64,000 nt of DNA from Lentzea kentuckyensis (GTDB lineage: Bacteria; Actinomycetota; Actinomycetes; Mycobacteriales; Pseudonocardiaceae): positions 1 through 64,000 of the forward strand of contig NZ_MUYM01000017.1 of NCBI RefSeq assembly GCF_002150765.1, read 5' to 3'. Position numbers and translations under genes: made by a program. Position 1 is the first letter of the stretch, and the number at the start of each line of letters is the position of its first letter. This document shows, one piece after another, positions 8,228 to 18,128 of this stretch. The notes beneath the pieces are model-generated. The model did no database searches and had not been told where the DNA came from. It was given only the letters and a program-made list of their open reading frames with translations.

Positions 8228-10480
8228 GTGAAACCAACAAGGGTTATCGCCGCACTGGCGGCTGCCTTCATACCGATCATCGGAATCACGACTCCGGCAG
8301 CCCATGCCGTCGTCACCCCGTGCTGGGGCGATGGCTCAGACATGCCCTCCACACCCAGTGGGGCCTGCCGCGACTCGTTCGTACTCGATCCGGGACCCGG
8401 CCAGTTGCTGTCCCACGACGACATCATCCGACACCGCGCGTATTACGAGGATCAAGGTTTCAGCCCGAATTTCATCTGGTACGCACGCATCGAGGACAAG
8501 CAGGTCAGTTCCGGCGATGTGGAATGGTCGGGCTGCGATGACAACAATGAGGTTGTCGACGTACCTTGCACACCCGGCAAGCTGCATTTCAAGCCCGTGT
8601 TCAACGCCTTCACCGCGCGACCTGTCACAGTCCCGTCGCTCAAGTACGGCAGCAGCTTCATCGGCCGGGCCTGCGGTAACTTCTCCAAGGACACGTCCGC
8701 CGAGCCGGTGCCCGTGATCAGCGGCTACAAGTATCACGACGCGAACCGCAACGGTGTGCGCGACGCCGGAGAGCCGGGTCTCGCGGGCTGGACGGTGACG
8801 CTGCATCGCGACCGTTCTGACGCAGGCGAGCCCATCGGCCCGGTCACGACCACGACAACCGACGGCAACGGGTACTACCAGTTCCCGCTGAAGAACCGTC
8901 TGCCCGGCGACTACGCCGTCACAGAGGAGAACCGCACCGACTGGACCCGGACCTCTGGGACCGAACGCCACGGCGTGCACATCCCGATCGGGGCCGCGGA
9001 CACCAACTTCTCCGGCCACGACTTCGGCAACGTGGAGACGAAGGCCGATGCCGTGAAGGTCGCCTTCGACGTCGTCGACCCGCCCACCGAGATGACCGCT
9101 GACACCGAACACACCCTGCGCGTCCGCGCGCTGCTGGAGAACCGCGGCCCGGCCCCGATCATCGACGTCCAGGACGCGATCTCGGCCTCCGGCCCGCCGG
9201 ACTGTTCCTTCACCACCCCGCCGCCGGCGACCCGGCAGCTCGTGCTCGGCCGCCCGGTCGAGGTGATCTTCGAGGTGGCCGTCACCTGCCTCGATCCGAG
9301 CTTCCACCCGTTGTCGTTCGAGAACGCGCTGACGATCACCACCCCCGGCGTCACCGATCCCGACCCGTCGAGCAACCACCGGACCACAGGCGCCACCATC
9401 GCCGTGATCGACGAAGCGAACGTCGGCATCGACAGCACTCAGCTGGACTGTGCGAGCCGCACCTACGTCCGTGACCAGTTCGAGTGCACCGTCACGGCCG
9501 TCGCGGTCAACCGCGGTGACTACGGCCCGGCGAACACCGACGTCACTCTTGGGCTCACCGGCCCGGCGGACTGCACGCTGACCCCCACCACCGCCACGAC
9601 CCACGAGGTGTCGATCAGCGGCCCGGCGACCGTCTCGTCGAAGTGGAACGTGACCTGCGCGAACCGCAGCTACCACGACTTCGCCGCGTCCTCCAAGGCC
9701 GTGCTCGACCACCTGCACGTCATCGACCCCGACCCCGGCAACAACACGGGTTCGGCGACCGACCGGGTCGAGGTGTTCGAACGGGTCGACCTCTCGGTCA
9801 GCGACATCCGCCTGACCTGCACCGAACGCCAGTACCGCACCCAGGACTTCGCCTGCACGACCACGACGACCGTCACGAACGCCGGACCGGCCGACGCCGT
9901 GCACACGCTGACCACCGTCACCTTCGGCGCTCCCGCGGACTGCACGATCACCCCGAACACCGGCCAGCAGCAGACGCACGTCCTCGGCGCCGGCACCACG
10001 GCGACGTTCGCCAAGGACTGGACGGTGTCCTGCACCGAGAAGCGCAGGCACCTGTTCTCCACGAGCGCGGTGATCATCGCCGACGAGCCGCACCCGGAGG
10101 ACACGAACCGCGCGAACGACGTCCGCTCGATCTCCTGGGTGCCGCCGGACGTGAAGCCGCGCAGCTTCCCCAGTTCGATCAACCTCAAGAAGGAGGGTGT
10201 GATCCCGGTGGCGGTCCTGTCCACCGCGGAGTTCGACGCCGTCGCCCTGGTCGACCGGAGCAGCCTCACGTTCGGAGCCACCGGTCTGGAGCAGAGCCTG
10301 ATCCGCTGTGGATCGCCGGGTGAGGACGTCAACGACGACGGCAGGGCCGACCTGGTCTGCCAGTTCGACACCACGAAGACCGGCCTGACCTGTGGCATGA
10401 CGACAGCGACCCTCATGGGCCGCACGGTCGACGGCCGCCGGTTCGAGGGTCAGGACGACATCAAGCTGACGGGTTGCTAG
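8228..10480 (+). CDS. Secreted multidomain protein with SdrD-B-like and CARDB/DUF11-like repeats
   Basis: A 750-residue exported protein. The signal peptide (residues 1-28) ends in PAAHA. A Cys-containing N-terminal region is followed by an SdrD B-like carboxypeptidase-regulatory fold at about 170-260 (DANRNGVRDAGEPGLAGWTV, DGNGYYQFP). Three Ig-like DUF11/CARDB-type repeats of about 110 residues follow, each with NRG/NAG and a conserved PADC cysteine. A C-terminal module of about 110 residues opens with VKPRSFPSSINLKKEG and carries EDVNDDGRADLVC. There is no sortase or membrane anchor, so it is probably released or cell-wall associated. GTG 8228 follows a GAAAGGGG site. Function is unknown; surface adhesion or matrix is a guess. 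Confidence 0.75.
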   Translation: MKPTRVIAALAAAFIPIIGITTPAAHAVVTPCWGDGSDMPSTPSGACRDSFVLDPGPGQLLSHDDIIRHRAYYEDQGFSPNFIWYARIEDKQVSSGDVEWSGCDDNNEVVDVPCTPGKLHFKPVFNAFTARPVTVPSLKYGSSFIGRACGNFSKDTSAEPVPVISGYKYHDANRNGVRDAGEPGLAGWTVTLHRDRSDAGEPIGPVTTTTTDGNGYYQFPLKNRLPGDYAVTEENRTDWTRTSGTERHGVHIPIGAADTNFSGHDFGNVETKADAVKVAFDVVDPPTEMTADTEHTLRVRALLENRGPAPIIDVQDAISASGPPDCSFTTPPPATRQLVLGRPVEVIFEVAVTCLDPSFHPLSFENALTITTPGVTDPDPSSNHRTTGATIAVIDEANVGIDSTQLDCASRTYVRDQFECTVTAVAVNRGDYGPANTDVTLGLTGPADCTLTPTTATTHEVSISGPATVSSKWNVTCANRSYHDFAASSKAVLDHLHVIDPDPGNNTGSATDRVEVFERVDLSVSDIRLTCTERQYRTQDFACTTTTTVTNAGPADAVHTLTTVTFGAPADCTITPNTGQQQTHVLGAGTTATFAKDWTVSCTEKRRHLFSTSAVIIADEPHPEDTNRANDVRSISWVPPDVKPRSFPSSINLKKEGVIPVAVLSTAEFDAVALVDRSSLTFGATGLEQSLIRCGSPGEDVNDDGRADLVCQFDTTKTGLTCGMTTATLMGRTVDGRRFEGQDDIKLTGC

Positions 10481-10493
10481 CCACAATCCCCGG

Positions 10494-11708
10494 TCAGTAG
10501 GCCCGGACGCCCTTGCCGAGGACCGTGACACCGCTCGCGGACACCGTGTAGCGCTCACGGTCCATCGGCGCGTCCACACCGATCAACGCGCCGTCCGGCA
10601 CCACGACGTTCTTGTCCAAAATGGCGCGCCGGACCACGGCGCCCTTGCCGATCCGAACCCCAGGCAACAAGACAGACCCCTGCACCACAGACCCGACCTC
10701 AACAGTCACGTCCGAAGAGATCACCGAGCCGTGAATCTTCCCGGAGATGATCGACCCAGGCCCCACCATCGAGTCCTCAGCGGACCCACCAGCGATGAAC
10801 TTGGCCGGCGGCAACGGCGGAGTGGCAGTCCGAATAGGCCACAACTGGTTGTAGAGGTTGAAGATCGGATTAACGGACACCAGGTCCATATGAGCGTCGT
10901 AGTAGGCGTCGATCGTCCCGACATCCCGCCAGTACCCGCGATCCCGATCAGTGGCCCCGGGAACCTCGTTGTCCTGGAAGTCGTAAACGTGCGCCTTACC
11001 CCGGTCCACCAGCATGGGGATGATGTCCCCACCCATGTCGTGGTCCGAGTCGGGGTTCAACGCGTCCCCGCGCAGCGCGTCCAGCAGCGCCTCGGTCGTG
11101 AACACGTAGTTGCCCATGGACGCGAACGTCACCTCGGGGTCGTCCGGCACGTGCGGCGGCTCCGAAGGCTTCTCCAGGAACCGCGTGATCTTCCCCGAGA
11201 CATCGCTGTCGATGCACCCGAAGGCCTTGGCCTCGTTGCGCGGCACCCGGATCCCGGCCACGGTCACGGCCGCGCCCGACTCGACGTGCTGCGAGATCAT
11301 CTGACCTGGGTCCATCCGGTACACGTGGTCGGCACCGAAGATGACCACGTGGTCGGGCTTCTCGTCGTGGACGAGGTTCAGCGACTGGAAGATCGCGTCG
11401 GCCGACCCCGTGTACCAGCGCGGGCCCAGGCGTTGCTGGGCCGGGACCGGGGTCACGTACTGACCGAGCACATTGGACAGGCGCCACGTCGTCGAGATGT
11501 GGCGGTCCAGCGAGTGCGACTTGTACTGCGTCAGCACGCAGAGCTTCGCGAGCCCCGCGTTGACCAGGTTCGACAGCACGAAGTCGACCAGCCGGTAGTT
11601 GCCCCCGAAGGGCACAGCCGGTTTCGCGCGGTCTGCCGTCAGTGGCCACAGGCGCTTGCCTTCACCACCGGCAAGCACAATTCCGAGAACGTGCGGCTGC
11701 CCCTTCAC
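10494..11708 (-). CDS. glgC: Glucose-1-phosphate adenylyltransferase
   Basis: A 404-residue ADP-glucose pyrophosphorylase making ADP-glucose from ATP and glucose-1-phosphate. An N-terminal nucleotidyltransferase domain carries [11 protein letters not shown] (residues 14-24) and the AKPAVPFGG substrate loop. A C-terminal left-handed beta-helix with hexapeptide repeats (about 300-400) holds the allosteric site. Length is typical for the family. It is divergent from glgM with about 90 bp between the starts, so the two probably share a regulatory region. It converges on the secreted-protein gene with only 13 bp between stops. Confidence 0.95.
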   Translation of the reverse strand: MKGQPHVLGIVLAGGEGKRLWPLTADRAKPAVPFGGNYRLVDFVLSNLVNAGLAKLCVLTQYKSHSLDRHISTTWRLSNVLGQYVTPVPAQQRLGPRWYTGSADAIFQSLNLVHDEKPDHVVIFGADHVYRMDPGQMISQHVESGAAVTVAGIRVPRNEAKAFGCIDSDVSGKITRFLEKPSEPPHVPDDPEVTFASMGNYVFTTEALLDALRGDALNPDSDHDMGGDIIPMLVDRGKAHVYDFQDNEVPGATDRDRGYWRDVGTIDAYYDAHMDLVSVNPIFNLYNQLWPIRTATPPLPPAKFIAGGSAEDSMVGPGSIISGKIHGSVISSDVTVEVGSVVQGSVLLPGVRIGKGAVVRRAILDKNVVVPDGALIGVDAPMDRERYTVSASGVTVLGKGVRAY

Positions 11709-11796
11709 GGTATGTGACCCTATCTGTGCGATCGCGCTTCAACCAGACGCAAACAGCTTTGTCCCAACCGGTACCGCTGTGATCTACGGTGGGTGC

Positions 11797-12948
11797 GTGC
11801 GAGTTGCGCTGATGACGCGGGAGTATCCACCGGAGGTCTACGGCGGTGCTGGTGTGCACGTGGGATTCCTCGTGCCCCATCTCCGCGAGCTCGTGGACGT
11901 CGACGTGCACTGCTTCGGTGCGCCCAGATCGGACGCGACGGCGCACAACCCGCCGCACAGCCTGGAGCAGGCGAACGCGGCCCTGAGCACCCTCGCGGTC
12001 GACCTCGAAATGGCCGCCGCCATCTCCACCGCCAACCTCGCGCACTCGCACACCTGGTACGCCAACATGGGCGGTCACCTGGCCAAACTCCTGCACGGGA
12101 TCCCGCACGTCGTCACCGCGCACTCGCTGGAGCCGCGCCGGCCCTGGAAGGCCGAGCAGCTCGGCGGCGGGTACCGGATCTCGTCGTGGGCCGAGCGGAC
12201 CGCGTACGAACACGCCGACGCGATCATCGCCGTGAGCGAGGGGATGCGGGCCGACGTGCTCGACGCCTACCCCGCGCTCGACCCGGCGAGGGTGCACGTG
12301 GTGCGCAACGGGATCGACTCCACCGCGTACCACCCCGTCACGGAGACGGACGCGCTCACGTCGCGCGGCATCGATCCCGAGAAGCCGATCGTGGCGTTCG
12401 TGGGACGGATCACTCGCCAGAAAGGTGTCGGCCACCTGGTCGCCGCCGCGCACCACATCGACCCCAACGCCCAGATCGTCCTCTGCGCGGGCGCCCCGGA
12501 CACGCCGGAGATCGCCGAGGAGACCAAACAGGCGGTCAGCGAACTGGCGTCGGGCCGCAAGGGCGTCTTCTGGATCCAGAAGATGTTGCAGCCCGCCGAG
12601 GTGCGGCAGATCCTCAGCCACGCGACGGTGTTCGTCTGCCCGTCGGTCTACGAGCCGCTCGGCATCGTGAACCTGGAGGCGATGGCGTGCGGCACGGCGG
12701 TCGTCGCGAGCGACGTCGGTGGCATCCCGGAGGTCGTCGTGCACGGCGAGACGGGTCTGCTCGTTCACTACGACGAGCACGATTTGTCGACATATCGACT
12801 CGATCTTGCCCAGACGATCAACGAACTGATCGCCGACCCGGACCGCGCCCGGCGCTTCGGCGCCGCCGGACGCAAGCGGGCTGAGCAGGAGTTCTCCTGG
12901 TCCGCGATGGCCGAGCAGACGGTCGAGGTCTACCGCGCGGTGATCTGA
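11797..12948 (+). CDS. glgM: Alpha-maltose-1-phosphate synthase / glycogen synthase (GT4)
   Basis: A 383-residue GT-B glycosyltransferase of the Rv1212c type. The N-terminal MTREYPPEVYGGAGVHV glycine loop and the C-terminal nucleotide-sugar site with EPLGIVNLEAMACG (E-x7-E, about residues 286-299) are intact. In mycobacteria this protein (GlgM, formerly GlgA) condenses ADP-glucose with glucose-1-phosphate to give maltose-1-phosphate for GlgE; classical glycogen synthase activity is the older annotation. GTG 11797 is chosen because family homology begins with VRVALMTREY. GTG 11779 lies in frame upstream. Confidence 0.88.
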   Translation: MRVALMTREYPPEVYGGAGVHVGFLVPHLRELVDVDVHCFGAPRSDATAHNPPHSLEQANAALSTLAVDLEMAAAISTANLAHSHTWYANMGGHLAKLLHGIPHVVTAHSLEPRRPWKAEQLGGGYRISSWAERTAYEHADAIIAVSEGMRADVLDAYPALDPARVHVVRNGIDSTAYHPVTETDALTSRGIDPEKPIVAFVGRITRQKGVGHLVAAAHHIDPNAQIVLCAGAPDTPEIAEETKQAVSELASGRKGVFWIQKMLQPAEVRQILSHATVFVCPSVYEPLGIVNLEAMACGTAVVASDVGGIPEVVVHGETGLLVHYDEHDLSTYRLDLAQTINELIADPDRARRFGAAGRKRAEQEFSWSAMAEQTVEVYRAVI

Positions 12949-12952
12949 GACA

Positions 12953-12980
12953 CACACGCTCGGGGCAACCCCAAAGTGTG
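12953..12980. terminator. Hairpin after glgM
   Basis: CACAC, a short bulge and GGGG pair with CCCC and GTGTG around a 3-nt loop, just after the glgM stop. A modest intrinsic-terminator-like structure without a U tract. Confidence 0.4.
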
Positions 12981-13039
12981 AACGCCGCCTTTAACCAGTA
13001 GTGACGCTTTGACTTCAACTGGTGAGGGGCGCGAGAACT

Positions 13040-14440
13040 GTGCGTTGTGCGCTGCTGGGTCTGACGGTCCTCCTCGCGGTGACCGGATGTGCCACAGCTC
13101 CCGCGCCACAGCCGACGGCGGTCCAGCTCACCGTCGACGGCAAGAAGCTCGCCGACGCCGCCGAGTTGCAGGCGCAGGCCGAGGCGCAGCTCGCCTACAC
13201 GCTCGACTACGGCTACGTGGCACGGGCGGGCGCCGCGGCGGTCAGCTGCTGGTTCGCCAAGACCGGTCAGGACGCCGAGGTCGACAAGCGGCTGTGGTGC
13301 GGACCCGTCCAGGTGCCCGGCACCGGTGCCGGCACCGACTGGGTGCCCGTGCCGCTGAAGGAAGTCACCAAGAAGGAAGATGAGATCCGCTACGAGGTGC
13401 AGTCGCCGCAGGTACCCGAGAGCGGCAAGCGCAGCACCCCGATCGGCAAGCTCGTGCGCACCGACGGCAAGGAGTTCGACCCGTCGAAGCAGCAGGACCT
13501 CACCGCCGGCCGCGACTTCCTCGCCGTGCTGCCCGACGACGGCAAGGGCACCAACGCCGACCTCGGTCTTGGCAACGTTGACATCAAGACGCGCGACGAC
13601 CTGCTCGCCACCGCCGTCACCGGCTGGGCGAACCCGGACATCTGGTTCACCGCGGAGGGCACCGTGCGCGCCGAGCCCGGCTCGCGCCTGCGCGTGTTGC
13701 GGATGAAGGTCGAGAAGTTCTACGAGACGGACAGCGGTTTCCACCGCACCAACTGGCAGGGTTTCGCCCCGCAGCCGTCCGAGCTCGCGCTGGAGGTGCC
13801 GGGCAAGCGCCACCTGCTGCCCGCCGACCGCCTGCCGGCCAGCGGTTCGGTGTTCGTCGTCTACACCGTGCCCGACCCGGAGGCCGGTACCGAGACCCTC
13901 GCCCTCGGCACCCTCGGCGCGAAGTCGATGGAGCAGCGCGTCGAGATCCCCTCCGGCAAGCGCGGCGACACCCCGCCGCACGTGCTGCAGCGGGCCGCCG
14001 CCCCCGCCCAGTTCGCCGAGCCGACCCAGAAGATCCGCTTCGGCGACCGCGAGCTCGGGATGAAGATCACCGGCGTCCGGCTCGGCCGTCAGCGCCCGAT
14101 CAAACTCGGTCAGAGCCAGTACGACGTCGCCACGATCTCCGCGCCGGACAAGGCACTGCTGGAGGTGCGGGTCGAGGCCGTCGGCAGCCTTCCGGACACC
14201 ATCGGCGGCAACCTCACCAAGGACCTGATCACCGTCAAGCTTCCCGACGGCTCGACCGCGCCACAGGTCGGCGCCCGCTACGACGGCGGCCCGCTGCCGT
14301 TCGCGATCGTGGTCGAGGTCCCCGCGGACACCCAGTCGGTCACGGTCGGCATGGAGGCCGGCACCCCGGAACTGCCGCGCCTGGGCAAGACGGCGATCTC
14401 GCCCGTCGACTCGCGCATCACCCTCGCGCTGGAGTTCTGA
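13040..14440 (+). CDS. Lipoprotein of unknown function
   Basis: A 466-residue exported protein. The signal peptide ends in a lipobox AVTGC at about residues 13-17, so it is probably a membrane-anchored lipoprotein. The rest is soluble, beta-rich and charged, without a domain I recognise. Two cysteines near residues 72 and 87 (SCWFAK, LWCGPV) could form a disulfide. GTG 13040 is preferred since AGGGG lies 11 nt upstream; GTG 13022 is in frame. The last 163 bases overlap the 3' part of the convergent MFS gene. Confidence 0.65.
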   Translation: MRCALLGLTVLLAVTGCATAPAPQPTAVQLTVDGKKLADAAELQAQAEAQLAYTLDYGYVARAGAAAVSCWFAKTGQDAEVDKRLWCGPVQVPGTGAGTDWVPVPLKEVTKKEDEIRYEVQSPQVPESGKRSTPIGKLVRTDGKEFDPSKQQDLTAGRDFLAVLPDDGKGTNADLGLGNVDIKTRDDLLATAVTGWANPDIWFTAEGTVRAEPGSRLRVLRMKVEKFYETDSGFHRTNWQGFAPQPSELALEVPGKRHLLPADRLPASGSVFVVYTVPDPEAGTETLALGTLGAKSMEQRVEIPSGKRGDTPPHVLQRAAAPAQFAEPTQKIRFGDRELGMKITGVRLGRQRPIKLGQSQYDVATISAPDKALLEVRVEAVGSLPDTIGGNLTKDLITVKLPDGSTAPQVGARYDGGPLPFAIVVEVPADTQSVTVGMEAGTPELPRLGKTAISPVDSRITLALEF

Positions 14441-15522
14441 GCGAGCATCGCGGCGAGGGCCAGCCAGCCGAGGATCACCAGGACCAGGCCGCCCCAGCCC
14501 CACTCCTCGTACGCGGTGCTGCCGGACGTGCCACCGATGCTGCTGCCCACGTAGAACCCGCAGAGATACAGCCCAGAGGCGTGGCCACGGGCGTGTTCGG
14601 GCGCCCGCGCGGCGACCCAGCCACTCGCCGTGGCGTGCGACGCGAAGAACCCGGCGGTGACGATCGCCAGCCCGAGCGGCACCCACAGCAGGCTCGCCAC
14701 CGCACCGAGAGCCAGCACACCGATGCACAGCAGCAGCACGCGACCACGGCCGTGCCGGTCGGCCAGCCTGCCCGCGAACGCCGCCGACGTGCTGCCGAAC
14801 CCGTAGAAGAGGTACACCAGCGTCTCCAGCCACACCGGACCGGTGAGCTGGAAGCCGGCGACGTTGTAGAACGAGATGAACGACCCCACGAGCAGCACGG
14901 CCACCGCGTACAACGAGAGCAGGACCGGGTCCCGCAGGGCCGCCTTCATGCCGCGCGGCGCCCGCTTCGGCCGGCCGTGCGACCTGGGCAGGAAGAACAC
15001 CACCACCAGCGCCGCGGCCAGCCCGAACACACCGGCGAGCAGCACAGAGCCACGCCACCCCAGCCAGTCCGCGGTCATGCCGGTGACCAATCGGCCGGAC
15101 ATGCCGCCGAGGCTGTTCCCGGCGATCATCGCGCCCACCGCGGCGCCGAGCCTCCTGCTGTCCAGCTCGTCCGCGAGGTAGGCCATCGACGCGGCGGGCA
15201 CCCCGGCCGCCGCGATCCCCTGCAGCACGCGCAGCAGCAAGAACAGCTCGTAGTTCGGCGCGAACGGCAGCACGAGTCCCAGCAACGCCGCCACCAGCAC
15301 GCTGACCACGATCACCGGCCGGCGCCCGGCCCGTTCGGACAGCATCGCGATCGGCACGACCGCCACCGCCAGCGCGAGCGTCGCCGCGGAGAGCGCGAGC
15401 GACGCACCGCTGGGACCCAGCCCGTACTCCTGGGCGATCTGCGGCATGACCGGCTGCGGCGTGTAGAGCAGCGCGAAGCACGCGAAGCCCGAGGCGGCGA
15501 TGGACGCGGTCAACCTGTTCAC
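14278..15522 (-). CDS. MFS transporter (YnfM-like)
   Basis: A 414-residue major-facilitator exporter with 12 predicted membrane helices. The conserved loop 2-3 motif is SERAGRRPVIV. Loop 8-9 reads GRLADRHGRGRVLL. Substrates of this family are drugs or small metabolites. The start is GTG 15522 (VNRLTAS); a longer TTG frame would run into the divergent regulator's promoter. After the last helix (AMLAQ) some 44 polar residues continue antisense to the lipoprotein gene, probably a tail created by loss of the original stop. It is paired with the divergent LysR gene, which likely controls it. Confidence 0.85.
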   Translation of the reverse strand: MNRLTASIAASGFACFALLYTPQPVMPQIAQEYGLGPSGASLALSAATLALAVAVVPIAMLSERAGRRPVIVVSVLVAALLGLVLPFAPNYELFLLLRVLQGIAAAGVPAASMAYLADELDSRRLGAAVGAMIAGNSLGGMSGRLVTGMTADWLGWRGSVLLAGVFGLAAALVVVFFLPRSHGRPKRAPRGMKAALRDPVLLSLYAVAVLLVGSFISFYNVAGFQLTGPVWLETLVYLFYGFGSTSAAFAGRLADRHGRGRVLLLCIGVLALGAVASLLWVPLGLAIVTAGFFASHATASGWVAARAPEHARGHASGLYLCGFYVGSSIGGTSGSTAYEEWGWGGLVLVILGWLALAAMLAQNSSARVMRESTGEIAVLPRRGSSGVPASMPTVTDWVSAGTSTTIANGSGPPS

Positions 15523-15556
15523 GCAATTGACGCTAAGCCATACGTCCAATACGGAA
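15523..15556. promoter_or_regulatory. LysR/MFS divergent promoter with dyad
   Basis: On the plus strand TTGACG (15527-15532), a 17-nt spacer and TACGGA (15550-15555) form a good sigma-70-type promoter for the LysR gene. The half-sites ATTGACG and CGTCCAAT form an imperfect inverted repeat in the same 34 bp, a plausible LysR binding box controlling both directions. Confidence 0.55.
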
Positions 15557-16468
15557 ATGGGTCAGAATCAATTCGTGGATGAATTGGAGCTGGCCCCGAA
15601 GCTGGCGATGTTGAAAGCGCTTGCCACCGACGAACACGTGACTCGTGTCGCAGAACGCGTCGGTCTCCCCCAGCCGACGGTCAGCCGCTGGCTCGCCGAA
15701 CTCGGGGAACAGCTCGGCGCGCCGATCATCGCGAAGAGCGGCAGGAGGGTCCGGCTCACCCGCGCCGGCCGGCTGCTCGCCGAGGCCGCGACCCGGTCGC
15801 TGGCCGCGCTCGAACCGGGCCTGCGCGAGGTCGAGGAGGAGCTCGACCCGGAGAAGGGCCGGGTCGTGCTGGGGTTCCTGCACATGCTCGGCCGGTCCGT
15901 CGTGCCGGAGCTGGTCCGCGGGTTCCGCGCCGAACACCCGCACGTCCGGTTCGGGCTGGTCCAGAACGCCCGCCAGGCAGTGGTCGACAAGCTTGCGAGC
16001 GGCGAGATCGATCTCGCGCTGGTCGCACCTCCGCCCGAGGGGCCGGAGTTCGAGTCACAGGTCCTGTTCGAACAGGAACTGATCGTCGTCGTGCCGTCGA
16101 CACACCGCCTGGCGTCGCGCAAAGCCGTGCGGCTCAAGGACCTCGCGGACGAGGAGTTCATCGTCCTCGAGCACGGCTACGGCCTGCGTCAGATCATCGA
16201 CGACCTGTGCGCCGCAGCCGGGTTCAACCCGAAGATCGCATTCGAGAGCCAGGAGACCGAGACCGTGCGCGGCCTGGTCGCGGCAGGGCTCGGCGTCTCC
16301 CTGCTCCCGCATCCCGAGTTCACTCCTCCAGCGGGCGTGCGCGAACTCCCGCTGACCCCGCGCTCAGCCCGTGCCTTCGGGCTGGCGTGGTTGGCGGACC
16401 GCCCGTTGCCGCCCGCCGTCCGCGCCTTCCGCGATCACGCCCTGCGCACTCACGAACGCCAGCGCTGA
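15557..16468 (+). CDS. LysR family transcriptional regulator
   Basis: A 303-residue LysR-type regulator. The winged HTH is at about residues 18-75 (ATDEHVTRVAERVGLPQPTVSRWL). A periplasmic-binding-protein-like co-inducer domain covers about 105-300. The mapped promoter ends at 15555, so the transcript may start inside the first codons and translation could begin at GTG 15575 (VDELELAPK) instead of ATG 15557. It is divergent from the MFS exporter and probably activates it on ligand binding. The 3' end overlaps the convergent hydrolase gene by 19 bp. Confidence 0.88.
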   Translation: MGQNQFVDELELAPKLAMLKALATDEHVTRVAERVGLPQPTVSRWLAELGEQLGAPIIAKSGRRVRLTRAGRLLAEAATRSLAALEPGLREVEEELDPEKGRVVLGFLHMLGRSVVPELVRGFRAEHPHVRFGLVQNARQAVVDKLASGEIDLALVAPPPEGPEFESQVLFEQELIVVVPSTHRLASRKAVRLKDLADEEFIVLEHGYGLRQIIDDLCAAAGFNPKIAFESQETETVRGLVAAGLGVSLLPHPEFTPPAGVRELPLTPRSARAFGLAWLADRPLPPAVRAFRDHALRTHERQR

Positions 16469-18048
16469 GTGCTCGACCACGTCCGCAGGTACGACTCGGC
16501 GCCGCCCAGCATGTCCTGGACGAGCTGGTCCCCACCGAGCTGACGGACCTTCTCGACCCAGTCCGGCAGGAGACCGATGTGCGCGCCGCCGTCGACGTTG
16601 ATGTCCCAGACGCGCTCACCGGTGCGCTGCCGGTCGACCAGCGGGCCGTCCGGGTAGCTGCGGAACGGGTAGGTCACGCCGGTCTGCGGTGCCGGGTGCG
16701 AGCCCACGCCGTTGTAGTCGGAGCCGAACCCGATGCCCACGTCGTACTTGCGCCGCAACGGCTCCGCGGCGGCCGCCTGCGCCACGTACCCGCCGGGATC
16801 GTTCTCGTACCCGGCCACGAACCCGCCGAGCTGGTAGACCTGCTCGGTCCACTGCGCGTCCATCCAGCTGTGGCTGGAGATGATGCCGGGGTAGTTCTTC
16901 TGCCCGGCCAGCTCCAGCGTGCGGCCGGCGGCCTTCACGCTCATGTGGTCGACCTCGATCATCATGTGGCGCTGCATCATGCCCTGCACCGCGTACTCGC
17001 CGAGCGACGTCAGGCCGCGCACGTTGCACCGCTTCGCCGGGTCGTAGGCGGGCGCGACGGCCGAAGCCGGGATCAGCGCGTTCGGTCCGACGGTGCCGAT
17101 CGGGTTGTCCTGCTGCGGGCCCTTGCACTCCTCGGTCTTCCACCACTGGCCGGTGCGCAGGAACTGGCCCGCGTTGATCACGCCGCCCTGCGTGCCCGAG
17201 TCGAACCGGACACCGCACAGCGCGTTGTCGAACTTGTGGCACAGGAACGCGCTGCGCACCCCGAGCGCGTACATCTCGTCGAGGCCGCGGTCGATGTCAC
17301 CCTTGTTGCACAACGGGATGTCGAGGAAGGTCCGGCAGCCGAACAGCTCAGAGGTCTCGATGCCGAGCACCACCGCGAGCTTGCCCTGCGTGATCACGTC
17401 CCTGGCCTGCTCGGACGACGTGACGATGCGGAACCAGCCCTTGCCGGGCCCGCCGAACATCCTGTCGATGAACGCCTGCAGCTCGTAGGTGCGCTGGGCC
17501 TGCAGCCGGACCGACGCCATCTCGTCGCACGGCCGGTCCTTGAACGGGTGGATGATGCACAGCTCGGCATTGCTCGTCAGGTCGGTGACCAGCACGCGCT
17601 GACCGCCGCGCCACGCCCGTTCCAGCCAGGCGTAGTAGTTCTGCTGGTGCGAGACCGTGGTGTAGTTCGGCCAGTTCTTGAACGTCGGCCAGCCCACCGG
17701 GTCGTGGCCGTCGAAGTCGCCCGTCACGATCGCCTCGAAGATCGCGCCCAGGCCCGCCGGGTAGTGCTCGGGGCAGTCCTTCAACGCGTCCGCGATGCCC
17801 TGCTCGGAGAACGGCTTGCCGCAGATCAGCCTGCCGCCGAAGCCCTCGTTGGTCATGAGGTGGTTGTGCGCGTCGACGAACCCGCGCACCCTGCCCAGGC
17901 CGTCCGTGCCCTTGAACGGCTCACCCGTCACGTTGATCTGCGAGTCCGGCGCCGGCCGCGCCACAGGCTCCCACCAGGGCGTGGCGGCCGATGCGGGCGT
18001 CAGCGCCGCTAGAACCAGCGAGACGGCGAGTGCCAGGCGGAGTAACAC
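16450..18048 (-). CDS. Secreted metal-dependent hydrolase (membrane dipeptidase-like)
   Basis: A 532-residue exported amidohydrolase-superfamily protein. The signal peptide is residues 1-22 (cleaved after ASA). Metal ligands of the TIM barrel include the HxH in DAHNHL (about 61-63), a Glu in EVDHMS, His in SSHSWMD and Asp in GFGSDYNG. It resembles peptidase M19/renal dipeptidase-like enzymes but is longer, with Cys-rich insertions (ELCIIHPFKDRPC, LFGCRTFLDIPLC) suggesting disulfides. GTG 18048 follows GAGGAG. The substrate is unknown, perhaps D,L-peptides or cell-wall fragments. Confidence 0.72.
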   Translation of the reverse strand: MLLRLALAVSLVLAALTPASAATPWWEPVARPAPDSQINVTGEPFKGTDGLGRVRGFVDAHNHLMTNEGFGGRLICGKPFSEQGIADALKDCPEHYPAGLGAIFEAIVTGDFDGHDPVGWPTFKNWPNYTTVSHQQNYYAWLERAWRGGQRVLVTDLTSNAELCIIHPFKDRPCDEMASVRLQAQRTYELQAFIDRMFGGPGKGWFRIVTSSEQARDVITQGKLAVVLGIETSELFGCRTFLDIPLCNKGDIDRGLDEMYALGVRSAFLCHKFDNALCGVRFDSGTQGGVINAGQFLRTGQWWKTEECKGPQQDNPIGTVGPNALIPASAVAPAYDPAKRCNVRGLTSLGEYAVQGMMQRHMMIEVDHMSVKAAGRTLELAGQKNYPGIISSHSWMDAQWTEQVYQLGGFVAGYENDPGGYVAQAAAAEPLRRKYDVGIGFGSDYNGVGSHPAPQTGVTYPFRSYPDGPLVDRQRTGERVWDINVDGGAHIGLLPDWVEKVRQLGGDQLVQDMLGGAESYLRTWSSTQRWRS

Positions 18049-18128
18049 GAGCGCTCCTCTACGACGTTGTGAAGGAGCTCACATCATGCCGTGGAACGTC
18101 GCCGTCTCGTATGGGTAGATCGTAGGGA

